DNA of 45,632 bases from the NCBI GenBank assembly GCA_017558425.1, contig JAFYVD010000019.1, positions 1 to 45,632 on the forward strand, written 5' to 3'. The notes under the pieces are model-generated. The model was not told where the DNA came from. It did not search any database and saw only the letters and a list, made by a program, of their open reading frames with translations. This DNA is from Clostridia bacterium. GTDB taxonomy: Bacteria; Bacillota_A; Clostridia; RUG12999. The translations under genes were made by a program, and so were the position numbers. Position 1 is the stretch's first letter, and each line of letters starts with the position of its first letter. Positions 24,326-33,292 of the stretch are shown here, piece after piece.

Positions 24326-25834
24326 CTAATTGAATAAATCTTCAAACAATTTAATCGGCACATAAACTTTGCCTTTCACATAGTAAGGCGTTGCGATTTT
24401 CTCGTCTGCACCGTCGTAGTAGGTGAAATTCTTTGCGGCACCATCTACATACACGGTGGAAACGGGAATAATATTCACCGAAGACGGAATTTTAGCTGCG
24501 TCGGAATCAACTTCGTAAGCTAATTCGTGGGGTTCGAGGTCTGTGGTAAGATAGAAAATACCGCCACTCATGTAATATTTTATGTTCAGCGCATCGCAGA
24601 TTTCGGTAAGTTCCACCATAAGGGACTTGCTGTACTCGTTCGCAATCATCGCACTGATGGGGTAGAGAGAACCGTCAAAAGAAATGGTCATATCAACCAT
24701 TCTGGTACTGAGTCGGTCTGTGTTGGAAATGCTGCCCGAAGCATATTTGCCATAATCCTCGCGGAAGGTGTATCCTGCTGTGGAAACAGGCATAGAACCG
24801 GAGAAATTGTTGGTTTTAAGAGTCAAAGTGGGAACGCCGTCTTTTTTGTCAAGTGAAACTACCGAGTAACTGCTGTCATACTTGCTGTCGCAAATCAATC
24901 CGCCCTGTTTCAAAACAAAGAGAAGATAGTGCACACCATCTTTTTCAGCAAGGTAAATGTGAGCGTTGTCGTCATCAAGAACGGTTTTTACATTGAAATT
25001 CTTTTCCACATATTCTATCGCAGCTCCGTAAGGGAGAACTTTTTCGAGAAGACTCGTTTTAGCATAGGTTTTAGCCTCGTTCATCGCGAAAAATGCCATA
25101 CCGCCCGGGGCGCTGATAATCTGTCCCACAGCTTCACCGCCGAAATAAATGGGATTAATTTTATAATTGTTGTTTTTGAAATCGTCGGACATAAAAATGC
25201 TTAATGTGCTGTCAAAAGGATTAAGCTGGTCGAACGAGCAGGAAAGCATATTGTCGTTAAGCTCAAACTTTAGTTTTTTGGCGGGATAATTGTCGAAAAA
25301 GTTGTTTTCGTGGAGGAAGGTGTTAAGGAAAAGTTCGCGGGAATCTTCGTGCCATACGGCATTGCAAAGGTATTTGGAATAACCGTACGGAGCGTTGTGT
25401 TCGTCTGCGGTGTAAGCACCCATTTCCTCGACGCAAATGGCAGTTTTGCCACGGATATTATAACCTGTTATTTCAATCCCGTTGAAAAACACGCGAATGT
25501 CGGTTTCGATAACAGTGCCAACCACACCGCCGTTCACACCGCGGCTGACAACAGCATTGGCGTTGCCGGTGGTGAAATTACTGTCGAGGGTGAGCGTGCG
25601 AGTTTCATCATCATAAGCACTAGTGAAACCATAATGTACGCCTGTGTCGTTGTTGCACAACTCTTCCACAATAACAACGGTTTGTCCGCGAATGTTATAA
25701 GAGTTTATGGGCTTGTTGTTGATATAGGTCAGAATATCGGTTTCAATAATGTCGCCAATCGGGTCGCCGGGAGCGGCATACACGCCGAGAGCAACAAGCA
25801 TAAGTAAAACAAAAACCAAAATAAATTTTTTCAT
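24326..25834 (-). CDS. Exported protein with copper-amine-oxidase-like stalk repeats
   Basis: This 502-residue protein starts with a clear signal peptide (MKKFILVFVLLMLVALGVYA, cleavage after about 20). Two tandem copies of one domain follow, about residues 27-87 and 105-170. Each holds ETDI, a YNIRG turn and VVIVEEL or AICVEEM, and ends in RTLTL or RELFL, the layout of the copper amine oxidase N-terminal-like stalk in clostridia. A long unassigned middle is followed by another stalk-like end YYVKGKVYVPIKLFEDLF. No enzyme motif is recognised; a cell-surface or wall-bound role is inferred. Confidence 0.72.
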   Translation of the reverse strand: MKKFILVFVLLMLVALGVYAAPGDPIGDIIETDILTYINNKPINSYNIRGQTVVIVEELCNNDTGVHYGFTSAYDDETRTLTLDSNFTTGNANAVVSRGVNGGVVGTVIETDIRVFFNGIEITGYNIRGKTAICVEEMGAYTADEHNAPYGYSKYLCNAVWHEDSRELFLNTFLHENNFFDNYPAKKLKFELNDNMLSCSFDQLNPFDSTLSIFMSDDFKNNNYKINPIYFGGEAVGQIISAPGGMAFFAMNEAKTYAKTSLLEKVLPYGAAIEYVEKNFNVKTVLDDDNAHIYLAEKDGVHYLLFVLKQGGLICDSKYDSSYSVVSLDKKDGVPTLTLKTNNFSGSMPVSTAGYTFREDYGKYASGSISNTDRLSTRMVDMTISFDGSLYPISAMIANEYSKSLMVELTEICDALNIKYYMSGGIFYLTTDLEPHELAYEVDSDAAKIPSSVNIIPVSTVYVDGAAKNFTYYDGADEKIATPYYVKGKVYVPIKLFEDLFN

Positions 25835-26061
25835 AATTTCACCTCGTGAATTTAATTATATATTTTTATATAGGAAACAAATACAATATCCGCATCCCAA
25901 TCACATACCATTCAGAAAGAATCGCACAATCTGTGAGGTTTGATAAAAATATACACAAATATCATACCATATCTGCCGTAATAATTCAATAAAAAACAAT
26001 AAAAAAACTTTCTTTGGTAAAACTGCATAAAAAAATTTTTTATATATTGTGAAAATTATTA
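25835..26061. other. AT-rich gap between divergent exported-protein genes, no gene seen
   Basis: The stretch is very rich in A and T and has no convincing reading frame. It must hold the promoter of the minus-strand exported protein, but no -35/-10 pair there is good enough to name. A GAGG ribosome site for that gene lies just before its ATG. The promoter of the SLH gene follows at 26062. Confidence 0.5.
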
Positions 26062-26090
26062 TTGATTTTAAGAATAATTGGTGGTATAAT
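26062..26090 (+). promoter_or_regulatory. Promoter of the SLH surface protein
   Basis: TTGATT (26062-26067), 17-base spacer, TATAAT (26085-26090). An in-frame ATG at 26049 lies upstream of these boxes and is not used. Confidence 0.85.
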
Positions 26091-26141
26091 AAATGGGTAC
26101 AACTATTGTTATCAATTTTTTTATATCAAAGGAGAGTAACT

Positions 26142-29100
26142 ATGAAAAAAATCATCAGTACAATTCTAGTGCTCACTATGGTACTCTCTCTGGTATGCAT
26201 CAACGTAAATGCAGCTCACTGGGCTCAGCAGGCACTTGATTTCGTAACAGAGAAGGGCTATTGGATTGCTCCGGATCCCATTGAACCGGACAGAGCAGCA
26301 ACAAGAGCGGAAACAGCATCACTTTTTGCCAGAATTTTAGTTTCTAAAATTCCTGCGTATAACGGTGCATATTCGGACGTTCCCGCAGACAGTATCTACG
26401 GCGGTGATATCACTGCTGCATCTCTCATGGGTCTCATGGTAGGCTATGAGGACAAATTCAGACCGGAAGAAACTCTTACAAGAGAAGAACTTGCATGTAT
26501 TCTCGACAGAGCTTCAAAAATGGTTTCAGACGAATTCGTAGACACTACATATAATATGTCTTATCTTAAAGACAGAAACGAAGTTAGTGACTGGGCTCTT
26601 CAGAGCGTTATGAACGCAAGTGCATACGTTCTTATGAAGGGTAAAGGAAACAAACTCTTTGATCCTCAGGGCACAACAACAATTGCTGAAGTTGCAACAG
26701 TTGTAAAAACTCTTGCAGACCTTTCTGACGCACAGAAAGAAGCAGCGAAAGTTACTTCTACAGTAAGAAACCTCGGTTCTTCTGATAACGTTACAAGAGA
26801 CTTTGATGTTATCCAGACAGCCGGTGTTGACCTTGCCTGCGGTTTCGGTAGCTGGGGTATGATGGCTCGCCTTAATGCAGGTACAATCAACATTTATGTT
26901 GCAAGAAAACACTCTGACAGCCAGAGCCTTGACGCAATGGCACATCCTTGCGTATACGCTCGTGTAACTGACCCTGAAGGTAACGTTGTTGCACGTGCTG
27001 ACATGGACTATGCTGAAGGTACAATGGAACAGATTATTACTATTCCTAACGCACAGGAAGGTATCTATAGAGTAATGTTCACAGGCGGCTCCCCCGGAGA
27101 CGTTCTGACAATCGGTTTCCAGCAGCCTCAGAGCTGGGGTATGATTCTCCAGGATATGATGTACTTCACATCCACACAGACACAGTCTGACTGGTATTTC
27201 TGGGTTCCCAAGAAATTCCACCAGGCAAGCTTTGGTGTTGGTGGTTCCAATGCTATCGTTACAATCCGTTCAGCTGACGGTCAGGCTCGTGTAGCTGCAA
27301 CTGCTGCTGCAACAGGTACAGGTAACGCTCAGAGAAAAACAGTTCTTGTTTCCGGTCTCACACCTGAAACAGTTTATATGGCAGAGCTTCCGAAAAACTT
27401 CAAAGGTACTTTCGGTTTCCAGGGTCTTGCACCTGTAATCTGCCCCACACCTGAAATGGCTGCAGACCTTAAAGGTGGTTACATCGATCAGACAGACAAA
27501 TACGGCACATTCCAGTTTGAAGGTCCCCTTCAGGCAAAAGCTCGTCTGCGCATGGTTGAAATTTATGACGAATTAAACGGCGATTTCTCCGTTGATATGA
27601 CAGGTATGATTCCTGACGAAGCTCCCACAGAAGGTCTTGATAACCCCAGAGCGGAAGCTGCTCTCTTCGGTGCTTACTTCGGTTCCATCGTTGGTATGAA
27701 GGGCGCTATGGAAAAACAGGTTACAGACCCCACAAACCCCTGGTTTGGTTGTTTCGCATCCTATGCACGTCAGAAGGGTACAGAAGCGTTCCCGACTTAT
27801 GACTGGCAGACACGTGACTACCACTCTGGTGGTATGAGAGGTACACGTTCAATGGTTGGTGCCCTCACAATCAATGCTGAAACTAACTACTGGTACGGCA
27901 ACCCCGTTATCCAGAAGAGAGTTGAGCTTGAATGGCTCGCTTGGGTTGTTCAGATGAACACAGGCGGATGCTACACATATGCTAACACAGCAGCAGGTTC
28001 CGGATGTTCTTACTACTTCCGTACATACGAAAACTTCCAGTTTGGTGAACAGGGCTGGCCTCACGGCTACTTCTATTCCAGAAACTTCCTGTCTCCCCAG
28101 ACAAGAGCAATCACAGACGTAGGTCTGAGAAAAATGGGCGAACACATTATGACTCAGCGTGGTCAGGGTGTATCCAACCAGATGCTCATGGGCGTTCAGG
28201 GTACACTGTATACATACCTCTGGACAGGCGATGAATTCTTCCACGAAACATTCGCAAGATATATTGATGGTGTTGTATATCCCTCTTCAAGACCCGGTTA
28301 CCTTGGTCAGACATCTCCTCAGGGTTACTGGCAGGAAGGTAAAGGTTCCGACGGTGCTTCCTACGGTCGAATGAACGAAGGTATGTACGACGATATCCTT
28401 CTCCACTATCTCACACTTCCCGCAGACCAGCAGAGACCTGAAGTTGTTAAGAACCTGACAGACGGTATTAACCGTTTCCTGTTCTTCGACAGCCAGTTCT
28501 ACACAGCTGATATCAACGGATTTAAGAAGAGAAACTCAGCAGCGTTCACATGCCGTGTTAACTCTCCTTACGGCGGTAACTCCGCTATTATCGGTAACGC
28601 GTACATTCAGTACATGTTCCCGCGTGCTATGGCTAACCACGACGTTTCTGTAGCAAACAATGAAGACCCGGATACATATAATAAGGGTAATGCAGGTACT
28701 GTTGCTTCCATCATCATGTCAGATGCTTGGGCATACAGACACCTTGAAACATACTGGCCCAAATATCTTGGTCACTATAACAATGAAAAAGCCGACTCTT
28801 ATACAGCTAACGACTCATGGTCTATGTACAAAGCCCTTCACGAAAAGGAAAACCGTTGGTTCGAATATGACGAAATTCCGACAGTTCCCGTATTCCAGCA
28901 GGGCAACTACAACATCCACGACGTACCCGGCGGTTCATTCGCTGCAAAACATAATGGTCTTTACATGTGGATGATGTATAGTAACGACATTGACCAGGTT
29001 GGTGGTTACGGTTGGCATCTGCCCGGACCTGCTCAGATTTGGGATGAATACTTCGGTACAATCCTTTCTGCTCAGAAACCTGACAACTACTCTGCTATCT

Positions 29101-29666
29101 CCAGCTCAAGTAAGCGTGGTGGCGCAGCCAGTGACTACAGAAGTGCTTGGACAGAACCTGAAATCGTTCACACATCTGTAATCGGTAAAGACGGTGCAGG
29201 TCAGCTCTTCGTTGAAGGTAAGGGTGACGGTAAATTCAAGTGGATTGAAGAAAACAAATCTTGGGCAATTGAGTACTATGATGCACTTTCCGGCAGATCC
29301 TCAGTTTGGAACTACTACATGACTGAAGAAGGTTGGGATTTCGAAGTTGGTATGGCTGACGGCGTAGACGTAAAAGAAGATCTGTGGGTACAGCTCCCGC
29401 TTATCGACCCCGCTCAGGACGTTGCAGGTTCCGGCCTCACATTCGACCTCGAAGCTTGCACAGCTACTTGGACTCACGAAGACAAGAAAGTTGTTCTTTC
29501 TTGGGAAAAAGGCACAGAAGCAAGAGTTCGTACAAAGAACGGCGAAGACAGCGTTTACAGACAGCTTCAGATCAAACTTACTAACGAAAAACCCCTTGCT
29601 AAATTCTCTATCAGAAGAGATGTAGGCGACTACAAATTAGAAGTAGGTATTCGTGACGGTCAGTAA
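26142..29666 (+). CDS. Large SLH-domain surface protein, possible polysaccharide-lyase-like
   Basis: The mature start is ATG 26142, seven bases behind AAAGGAG. It gives an 1174-residue protein with a signal peptide (MKKIISTILVLTMVLSLVCINVNA, about 24 residues). Three S-layer homology motifs follow: about 25-80 (AHWAQQALDFVTEKGY, TRAETASLFARIL), 85-145 (SIYGGDITAASLMGLMVGY) and 150-200 (SDWALQSVMNASAYVLMKG). The middle is a long helical region rich in Trp and Tyr, then a beta-rich end, an order like (alpha/alpha)-toroid polysaccharide lyases and heparinases; no catalytic residue can be named. Codon choice is strongly biased (AAC, TTC, GGT), unlike its neighbours, implying very high expression. 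It may be a main surface-layer protein. Confidence 0.8.
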   Translation: MKKIISTILVLTMVLSLVCINVNAAHWAQQALDFVTEKGYWIAPDPIEPDRAATRAETASLFARILVSKIPAYNGAYSDVPADSIYGGDITAASLMGLMVGYEDKFRPEETLTREELACILDRASKMVSDEFVDTTYNMSYLKDRNEVSDWALQSVMNASAYVLMKGKGNKLFDPQGTTTIAEVATVVKTLADLSDAQKEAAKVTSTVRNLGSSDNVTRDFDVIQTAGVDLACGFGSWGMMARLNAGTINIYVARKHSDSQSLDAMAHPCVYARVTDPEGNVVARADMDYAEGTMEQIITIPNAQEGIYRVMFTGGSPGDVLTIGFQQPQSWGMILQDMMYFTSTQTQSDWYFWVPKKFHQASFGVGGSNAIVTIRSADGQARVAATAAATGTGNAQRKTVLVSGLTPETVYMAELPKNFKGTFGFQGLAPVICPTPEMAADLKGGYIDQTDKYGTFQFEGPLQAKARLRMVEIYDELNGDFSVDMTGMIPDEAPTEGLDNPRAEAALFGAYFGSIVGMKGAMEKQVTDPTNPWFGCFASYARQKGTEAFPTYDWQTRDYHSGGMRGTRSMVGALTINAETNYWYGNPVIQKRVELEWLAWVVQMNTGGCYTYANTAAGSGCSYYFRTYENFQFGEQGWPHGYFYSRNFLSPQTRAITDVGLRKMGEHIMTQRGQGVSNQMLMGVQGTLYTYLWTGDEFFHETFARYIDGVVYPSSRPGYLGQTSPQGYWQEGKGSDGASYGRMNEGMYDDILLHYLTLPADQQRPEVVKNLTDGINRFLFFDSQFYTADINGFKKRNSAAFTCRVNSPYGGNSAIIGNAYIQYMFPRAMANHDVSVANNEDPDTYNKGNAGTVASIIMSDAWAYRHLETYWPKYLGHYNNEKADSYTANDSWSMYKALHEKENRWFEYDEIPTVPVFQQGNYNIHDVPGGSFAAKHNGLYMWMMYSNDIDQVGGYGWHLPGPAQIWDEYFGTILSAQKPDNYSAISSSSKRGGAASDYRSAWTEPEIVHTSVIGKDGAGQLFVEGKGDGKFKWIEENKSWAIEYYDALSGRSSVWNYYMTEEGWDFEVGMADGVDVKEDLWVQLPLIDPAQDVAGSGLTFDLEACTATWTHEDKKVVLSWEKGTEARVRTKNGEDSVYRQLQIKLTNEKPLAKFSIRRDVGDYKLEVGIRDGQ

Positions 29667-29678
29667 TGATTAAAATTA

Positions 29679-29716
29679 AAATTCCGTTTCCTTTTTGGAA
29701 ACGGAATTTTTTTGTA
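29679..29716 (+). terminator. Terminator of the SLH gene
   Basis: Arms AAATTCCGTTTCC (29679-29691) and GGAAACGGAATTT (29697-29709), a five-T loop, and a T-run. Confidence 0.92.
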
Positions 29717-29723
29717 TAAAGAA

Positions 29724-29746
29724 AACCACGCGATAGTCGCGTGGTT
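29724..29746. repeat. Inverted repeat, perfect 10-base arms
   Basis: AACCACGCGA and TCGCGTGGTT around a TAG loop. On the minus strand it is followed by a TTTTC-type run, so it could also end transcripts from the right. Confidence 0.6.
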
Positions 29747-29848
29747 CAATAGAGGTTAACCGGTGAACAAAAATAAAATAGTATAAACAAGAGCAAAGGT
29801 ATTTATATAGCACAAATGGAAATTTGGCAGAAAGTATTAGTGAGAAAA

Positions 29849-29901
29849 GCCTCCCTTGTGTAAAGGGAGGTGAGTTTGCGTAGCAAACTCGGAGGGATTG
29901 T
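29849..29901 (+). repeat. Intergenic palindromic repeat, copy A (plus orientation)
   Basis: A 53-base unit that runs from GCCTCCCTTGTG to GGAGGGATTGT and contains two hairpins: CTCCCTT/AAGGGAG and GAGTTTGC/GCAAACTC. It has an inverted partner 46 bases downstream. Confidence 0.75.
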
Positions 29902-29947
29902 AATTGTGAAAAAGAAAAGATATCCTCAAAAGTAAAAGTATAAAAAG

Positions 29948-29999
29948 ACAATCCCTCAGTCAAACTTGCGTTCGACAGCTCCCTTTACACAAGGGAGCC
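29948..29999 (-). repeat. Intergenic palindromic repeat, copy B (minus orientation)
   Basis: Read on the minus strand this is GGCTCCCTTGTGTAAAGG and so on to TGAGGGATTGT, the same unit as copy A in reverse. The pair forms a large cruciform-capable structure, like a short non-autonomous element with terminal inverted repeats. Confidence 0.75.
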
Positions 30000-30137
30000 T
30001 ATATTTATACCATAAAATCCGCCAGGAAAATTACTGTAATAACCCATTTATGGGTAGCAAGTAGTGGTTGCATGGCTGGCAGGCCAATCTAAAACGCACT
30101 TGTGCGTTGCCAGTAGTATTAGGGTTTTGCCCGAAAA

Positions 30138-30163
30138 TGAAAAACCACCCGCTATGCGGGTGG
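30138..30163 (-). terminator. Terminator of the GntR-ABC operon
   Basis: The hairpin CCACCCGC/GCGGGTGG (30145-30163) is followed on the minus strand by a T-run (30140-30144). It lies about 40 bases past the permease stop. Confidence 0.8.
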
Positions 30164-30204
30164 ATATTTATTGCGGTCTGGGCTATTTTTACATCCCCTT
30201 TCCG

Positions 30205-31887
30205 TTATTCCATATATCCGTTTTCACGGAGCCAGTTAATGGTGTTTGTGAACCCTTCACGAATGTCAATAGAGTCTTCAAAATACCTGATATTGGGCAA
30301 AGCACTGCTAATTGTCACCGAACAGTCCATATATTTCCCGTGGTAAATCCCGTCATAATCCAGCGCCATAATATCGTCGTACAATGCACGGTGCAGCTGC
30401 TTGATCCGGTCGGGAGGAATATAGCAATTTTTTTTCTTATCGGTAAAGTTTATCTCCGCATTGGTATAGTACCTTTCGGCATCATTCATTCCGATTATAA
30501 TACCAACATTTTTCTCTTTAAATTCTTCATACTTATAAAAACCGCGGATTTTTTCAAAAAAGCTCTTCGGAACGTTGTATTCACGAGAAATACGCCTTCC
30601 GTCTTTCATAATATACTCAATTTCAATATATTCACCCGAAAAATGGTGGTCTACATTGCTATAATATCTGTCGTCCGTCACAATTGCACGATGGAGTTCT
30701 GTAATTTCCGCCACCAGCTCGGGGGTTTGATAAAATGTATCGTCATCGTCGAAATAGTCCTCATAATAAGAAAAGAATTTCGCCTGCTCAACCTTTTCGG
30801 GAGAGGGGACACGTTTTTCAAATCCAAAGAAACCGCCGTAAACTATGTAAGACATACAAGCCAGGAAAATAACGGCGAAAACTGCAAGTCCTTTGTAGGA
30901 TTTCCACACTTTCATAGACTTTTTCAACAGCATTTCCGTGCCGAAATAGGCAACAACCGTTAAAATTACGGTGGTGAGGATATTCCAGTCGGCACCGCAG
31001 GACAAAAGCGTCACAAGGAATGTGACAAGATATTTGAAAATGGGATTGAGCACCTTAAAACCTGCAATATCTTCGGCATTTTCAAGGTTTCTATTTTTAT
31101 AAAGAGCCCAGCCAAACAGGAAGAAAAGGACTGCACAAACCGCCGAAATGATAAAGCCTACAACATCCACCATGGGCATACCAGTCGAAAACCATGCATT
31201 AACATAGTCGAACCACATAATCTGTGCAGGGAAATTGCCTTCCGCAAGGCTGTCAAACAGTTGGTTGGAAGAGGTGAAGCCTAACACATATTCTTCCAGC
31301 ACTCCTCCGAAAAGACCAACAACGCTCAGCAGCAGAATGTGCACCAAAAGGTTTATAACTATCATTGCAAAGCTGTTGCCCGTCAGCGATGCCGCAAAGG
31401 AAGCTGCAGAAAACATCAGGAACAGACCCAGCAGAATGCAACCTGTCCACACAAGAGCTGCGCGAAAAGCCGTCAGGTCAAATGTGCCAAGAGAAGTAAC
31501 CGCTATAATCACGCCGTTTGCGATTACGGGCAGAAATATCAGCGTAAAGCCTGCCAATACCGATGAAAAATAAATGGCGTTTCGGCTGACGGGAAGGCTG
31601 TGGGTGAACACACTTGTTTTTTTGGAATGCATAAACCTGAAAACTAAAAGTCCCGCTATGGTGGGCACAAACCAGGTCGTAATCAAGGGGAAGGTGAGAT
31701 AGTTATAGCCTAAAATACTAGGGTATGAGGCGTTTTCGCCGAATCGGGTGTAAAAAGTTGCGTCGCTCAGCCAGGGCAGAGTGGTGGTTAAAAAGAGGAT
31801 TACAAAATATAGAACCGAGCCCCACAAACAACGTTTGATTGTCGATTTATAAATACCTTTATTAAACAATGATGTTTTTAAAGTCAT
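30205..31887 (-). CDS. ABC transporter permease, YtrC/D-like with extracytoplasmic C-terminal domain
   Basis: This 560-residue membrane protein has about eight hydrophobic helices. One is near residues 25-45, a group spans 60-210, and others lie at 245-270 and 290-360. A soluble C-terminal half of about 200 residues follows, rich in Tyr and Asp, as in ABC-2 type permeases linked to YtrA regulators. It overlaps the ATPase gene by 26 bases. In related operons such transporters answer cell-wall-active antibiotics or envelope stress; that role here is inferred. Confidence 0.85.
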   Translation of the reverse strand: MTLKTSLFNKGIYKSTIKRCLWGSVLYFVILFLTTTLPWLSDATFYTRFGENASYPSILGYNYLTFPLITTWFVPTIAGLLVFRFMHSKKTSVFTHSLPVSRNAIYFSSVLAGFTLIFLPVIANGVIIAVTSLGTFDLTAFRAALVWTGCILLGLFLMFSAASFAASLTGNSFAMIVINLLVHILLLSVVGLFGGVLEEYVLGFTSSNQLFDSLAEGNFPAQIMWFDYVNAWFSTGMPMVDVVGFIISAVCAVLFFLFGWALYKNRNLENAEDIAGFKVLNPIFKYLVTFLVTLLSCGADWNILTTVILTVVAYFGTEMLLKKSMKVWKSYKGLAVFAVIFLACMSYIVYGGFFGFEKRVPSPEKVEQAKFFSYYEDYFDDDDTFYQTPELVAEITELHRAIVTDDRYYSNVDHHFSGEYIEIEYIMKDGRRISREYNVPKSFFEKIRGFYKYEEFKEKNVGIIIGMNDAERYYTNAEINFTDKKKNCYIPPDRIKQLHRALYDDIMALDYDGIYHGKYMDCSVTISSALPNIRYFEDSIDIREGFTNTINWLRENGYME

Positions 31888-32752
31888 AACCCAGACCTCC
31901 TAACTCATAAATGAAAACTTCTTCAAGTGTCAGGCTGATTCTTTCGCACAAAAGGGGCGAAAGTGCCTTAATCTGTGCATCCGTAGACTCGGCGTCACCC
32001 CTGAGAATAACATTGTAAACCGAGCCCGTGTTTGAAATGTGAAGCATATTTTCCGCCTGCTCCAGCTTTTTGTCGGCAAACACCACCTGATATTTATGGA
32101 CACCGCCTTTCAAATCGTCAAGCGGTTTTTCAATAATCATTTTTCCTTTATGTATAATGCCTACCCAATCGCAGATATCTTCAAGCTCTCGCAGGTTGTG
32201 GGAGGACACCAGCACCGTCATTTCACGGTCGGAAACGTCGGCAATCACAAGGCTGAGCACCTGTTTCCTCATCACGGGGTCAAGTCCGTCAAGCGGTTCG
32301 TCCAGAATTAAAACATCGGGCATTGCCGAAAGTGACAGCCAGAACGCCACCTGCTTTTTCATACCCTTTGACAGCTTACGAATCTGCCTTTTTTCGTCAA
32401 TTTTAAAGATTTCTTTTATGGCTTCATACCGCTCTTTGTTGAAATCGGGATAAATGTCGGCATAAAATTTTGCCATTTCTTTCACGGTAAAGGTGCTGAA
32501 ATAAAACCAATCGTCGGCGATGTTAAGAACCTTCTTTTTGATGGTCTCGTTTTCCCAAACGGGCTGGTCCGCTATGGTAATTTCGCCCGATAGGGGTTTT
32601 AAAACGCCGTTGATGTGGTTGATAATTGTGGTTTTTCCTGCTCCGTTGGGCCCGATAAGGCCGTAAATTGCTCCTTTTGGAACGTGCAGGGAAATTTCGT
32701 CCAGAACTTTGTAGTCGTCGAAAAATTTGGTAACGTTTGTTACTTTTATCAT
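31862..32752 (-). CDS. ABC transporter ATP-binding protein, YtrB-like
   Basis: This 296-residue ATPase has Walker A GPNGAGKTT (about 35-43), an ABC signature in a modified form LSKGMKKQ, and Walker B VLILDEPLDGLDP. The His switch follows in VLVSSHNLRELEDICD. The start overlaps the regulator's end by four bases (ATGA), so regulator, ATPase and permease are made from one message. Confidence 0.93.
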   Translation of the reverse strand: MIKVTNVTKFFDDYKVLDEISLHVPKGAIYGLIGPNGAGKTTIINHINGVLKPLSGEITIADQPVWENETIKKKVLNIADDWFYFSTFTVKEMAKFYADIYPDFNKERYEAIKEIFKIDEKRQIRKLSKGMKKQVAFWLSLSAMPDVLILDEPLDGLDPVMRKQVLSLVIADVSDREMTVLVSSHNLRELEDICDWVGIIHKGKMIIEKPLDDLKGGVHKYQVVFADKKLEQAENMLHISNTGSVYNVILRGDAESTDAQIKALSPLLCERISLTLEEVFIYELGGLGYDFKNIIV

Positions 32753-33126
32753 AATTTTTCCTCCTTTTCTGCAAAAACTTCCGAAATTATTCGGTTCACC
32801 GAATCGGGCGATTCGCCCAGAAACATCATTTCCCGAATGGTAGATTTCAACCTACGGGTAAGGCGTGCCAGATGCTTTTTGTTCGCCCCTTCGGTCTGTG
32901 CCACGAAGTTGCCTTTACCTTGCACGCTGTTAATAAATCCGTCCGATTCAAGCTGTTTGTATGCTCGTTGCACCGTGTTTGGGTTCACCGTCAGGCTCAC
33001 CGAAAGTTCCCGCACCGACGGAAGCTTTTCGTCAGGCGCCAGAATACCGCCCATTATCAGCTCTTTTATCCTGTCTTCAATCTGTTTGTGCAGACTTTTT
33101 CCGCTTTTATAATCCAGGCTTATCAT
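32749..33126 (-). CDS. GntR family regulator, YtrA subfamily
   Basis: This 125-residue protein has the winged helix of GntR proteins (SLHKQIEDRIKELIMGGILA, then LPSVRELSVSLTVNPNTVQRAYKQLE) and only a short tail, the hallmark of the YtrA subfamily. The start at 33126 (MISLDYKSG) is right behind a ribosome site in GGGTGAAGGG. A longer frame would start upstream of the promoter. It is expected to repress its own operon through the palindrome at 33142-33168. Confidence 0.93.
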   Translation of the reverse strand: MISLDYKSGKSLHKQIEDRIKELIMGGILAPDEKLPSVRELSVSLTVNPNTVQRAYKQLESDGFINSVQGKGNFVAQTEGANKKHLARLTRRLKSTIREMMFLGESPDSVNRIISEVFAEKEEKL

Positions 33127-33141
33127 CCCTTCACCCCTTTC

Positions 33142-33168
33142 AACTGTATTATTTGTATTAATACAGTT
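33142..33168. promoter_or_regulatory. YtrA-type operator palindrome
   Basis: Perfect 10-base arms AACTGTATTA (33142-33151) and TAATACAGTT (33159-33168) around seven bases. It lies directly downstream of the -10 box, across the likely start of transcription, where a bound repressor would block initiation. Confidence 0.82.
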
Positions 33169-33197
33169 AGCATAGCACGGCAATTGCAATTTGTCAA
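33169..33197 (-). promoter_or_regulatory. Promoter of the GntR-ABC operon
   Basis: On the minus strand TTGACA (33192-33197), 17-base spacer, TATGCT (33169-33174), abutting the operator. Confidence 0.85.
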
Positions 33198-33227
33198 CAG
33201 TTTTGCGGAATTTTCGTCCAAAAAGCA

Positions 33228-33256
33228 TTTACTTTGGTTTTTCGCCGTGATATAAT
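33228..33256 (+). promoter_or_regulatory. Promoter of the Gfo/Idh/MocA gene
   Basis: TTTACT (33228-33233), 17-base spacer, TATAAT (33251-33256), about 36 bases before the ATG at 33293. Confidence 0.65.
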
Positions 33257-33292
33257 TAAATCAAAGAAATTTTCCGAAAAGGAGACTTTAAT

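Larger units (their letters stand above)
29717..30137. other. Non-coding stretch packed with hairpins
   Basis: About 420 bases with no convincing gene. It holds a 10-base-stem hairpin (29724-29746), an inverted pair of about 52-base repeats (29849-29999) and several smaller hairpins: AACCCA/TGGGT (30041-30055) and AACGCAC/GTGCGTT (30093-30108) enclosed by CTGGCA/TGCCAG (30075-30113). Confidence 0.6.

Noticed and set aside
26049..26141. N-terminal extension of the SLH protein from ATG 26049
   Set aside because: It starts upstream of the promoter, would bury the signal peptide, and lacks a ribosome site; ATG 26142 has all three in order.
29717..30137. CRISPR array
   Set aside because: The repeats are inverted, imperfect and not separated by regular spacers.
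33127..33228. Longer GntR regulator starting at 33228
   Set aside because: It would run through the promoter and operator; YtrA-type proteins are about 125 residues.
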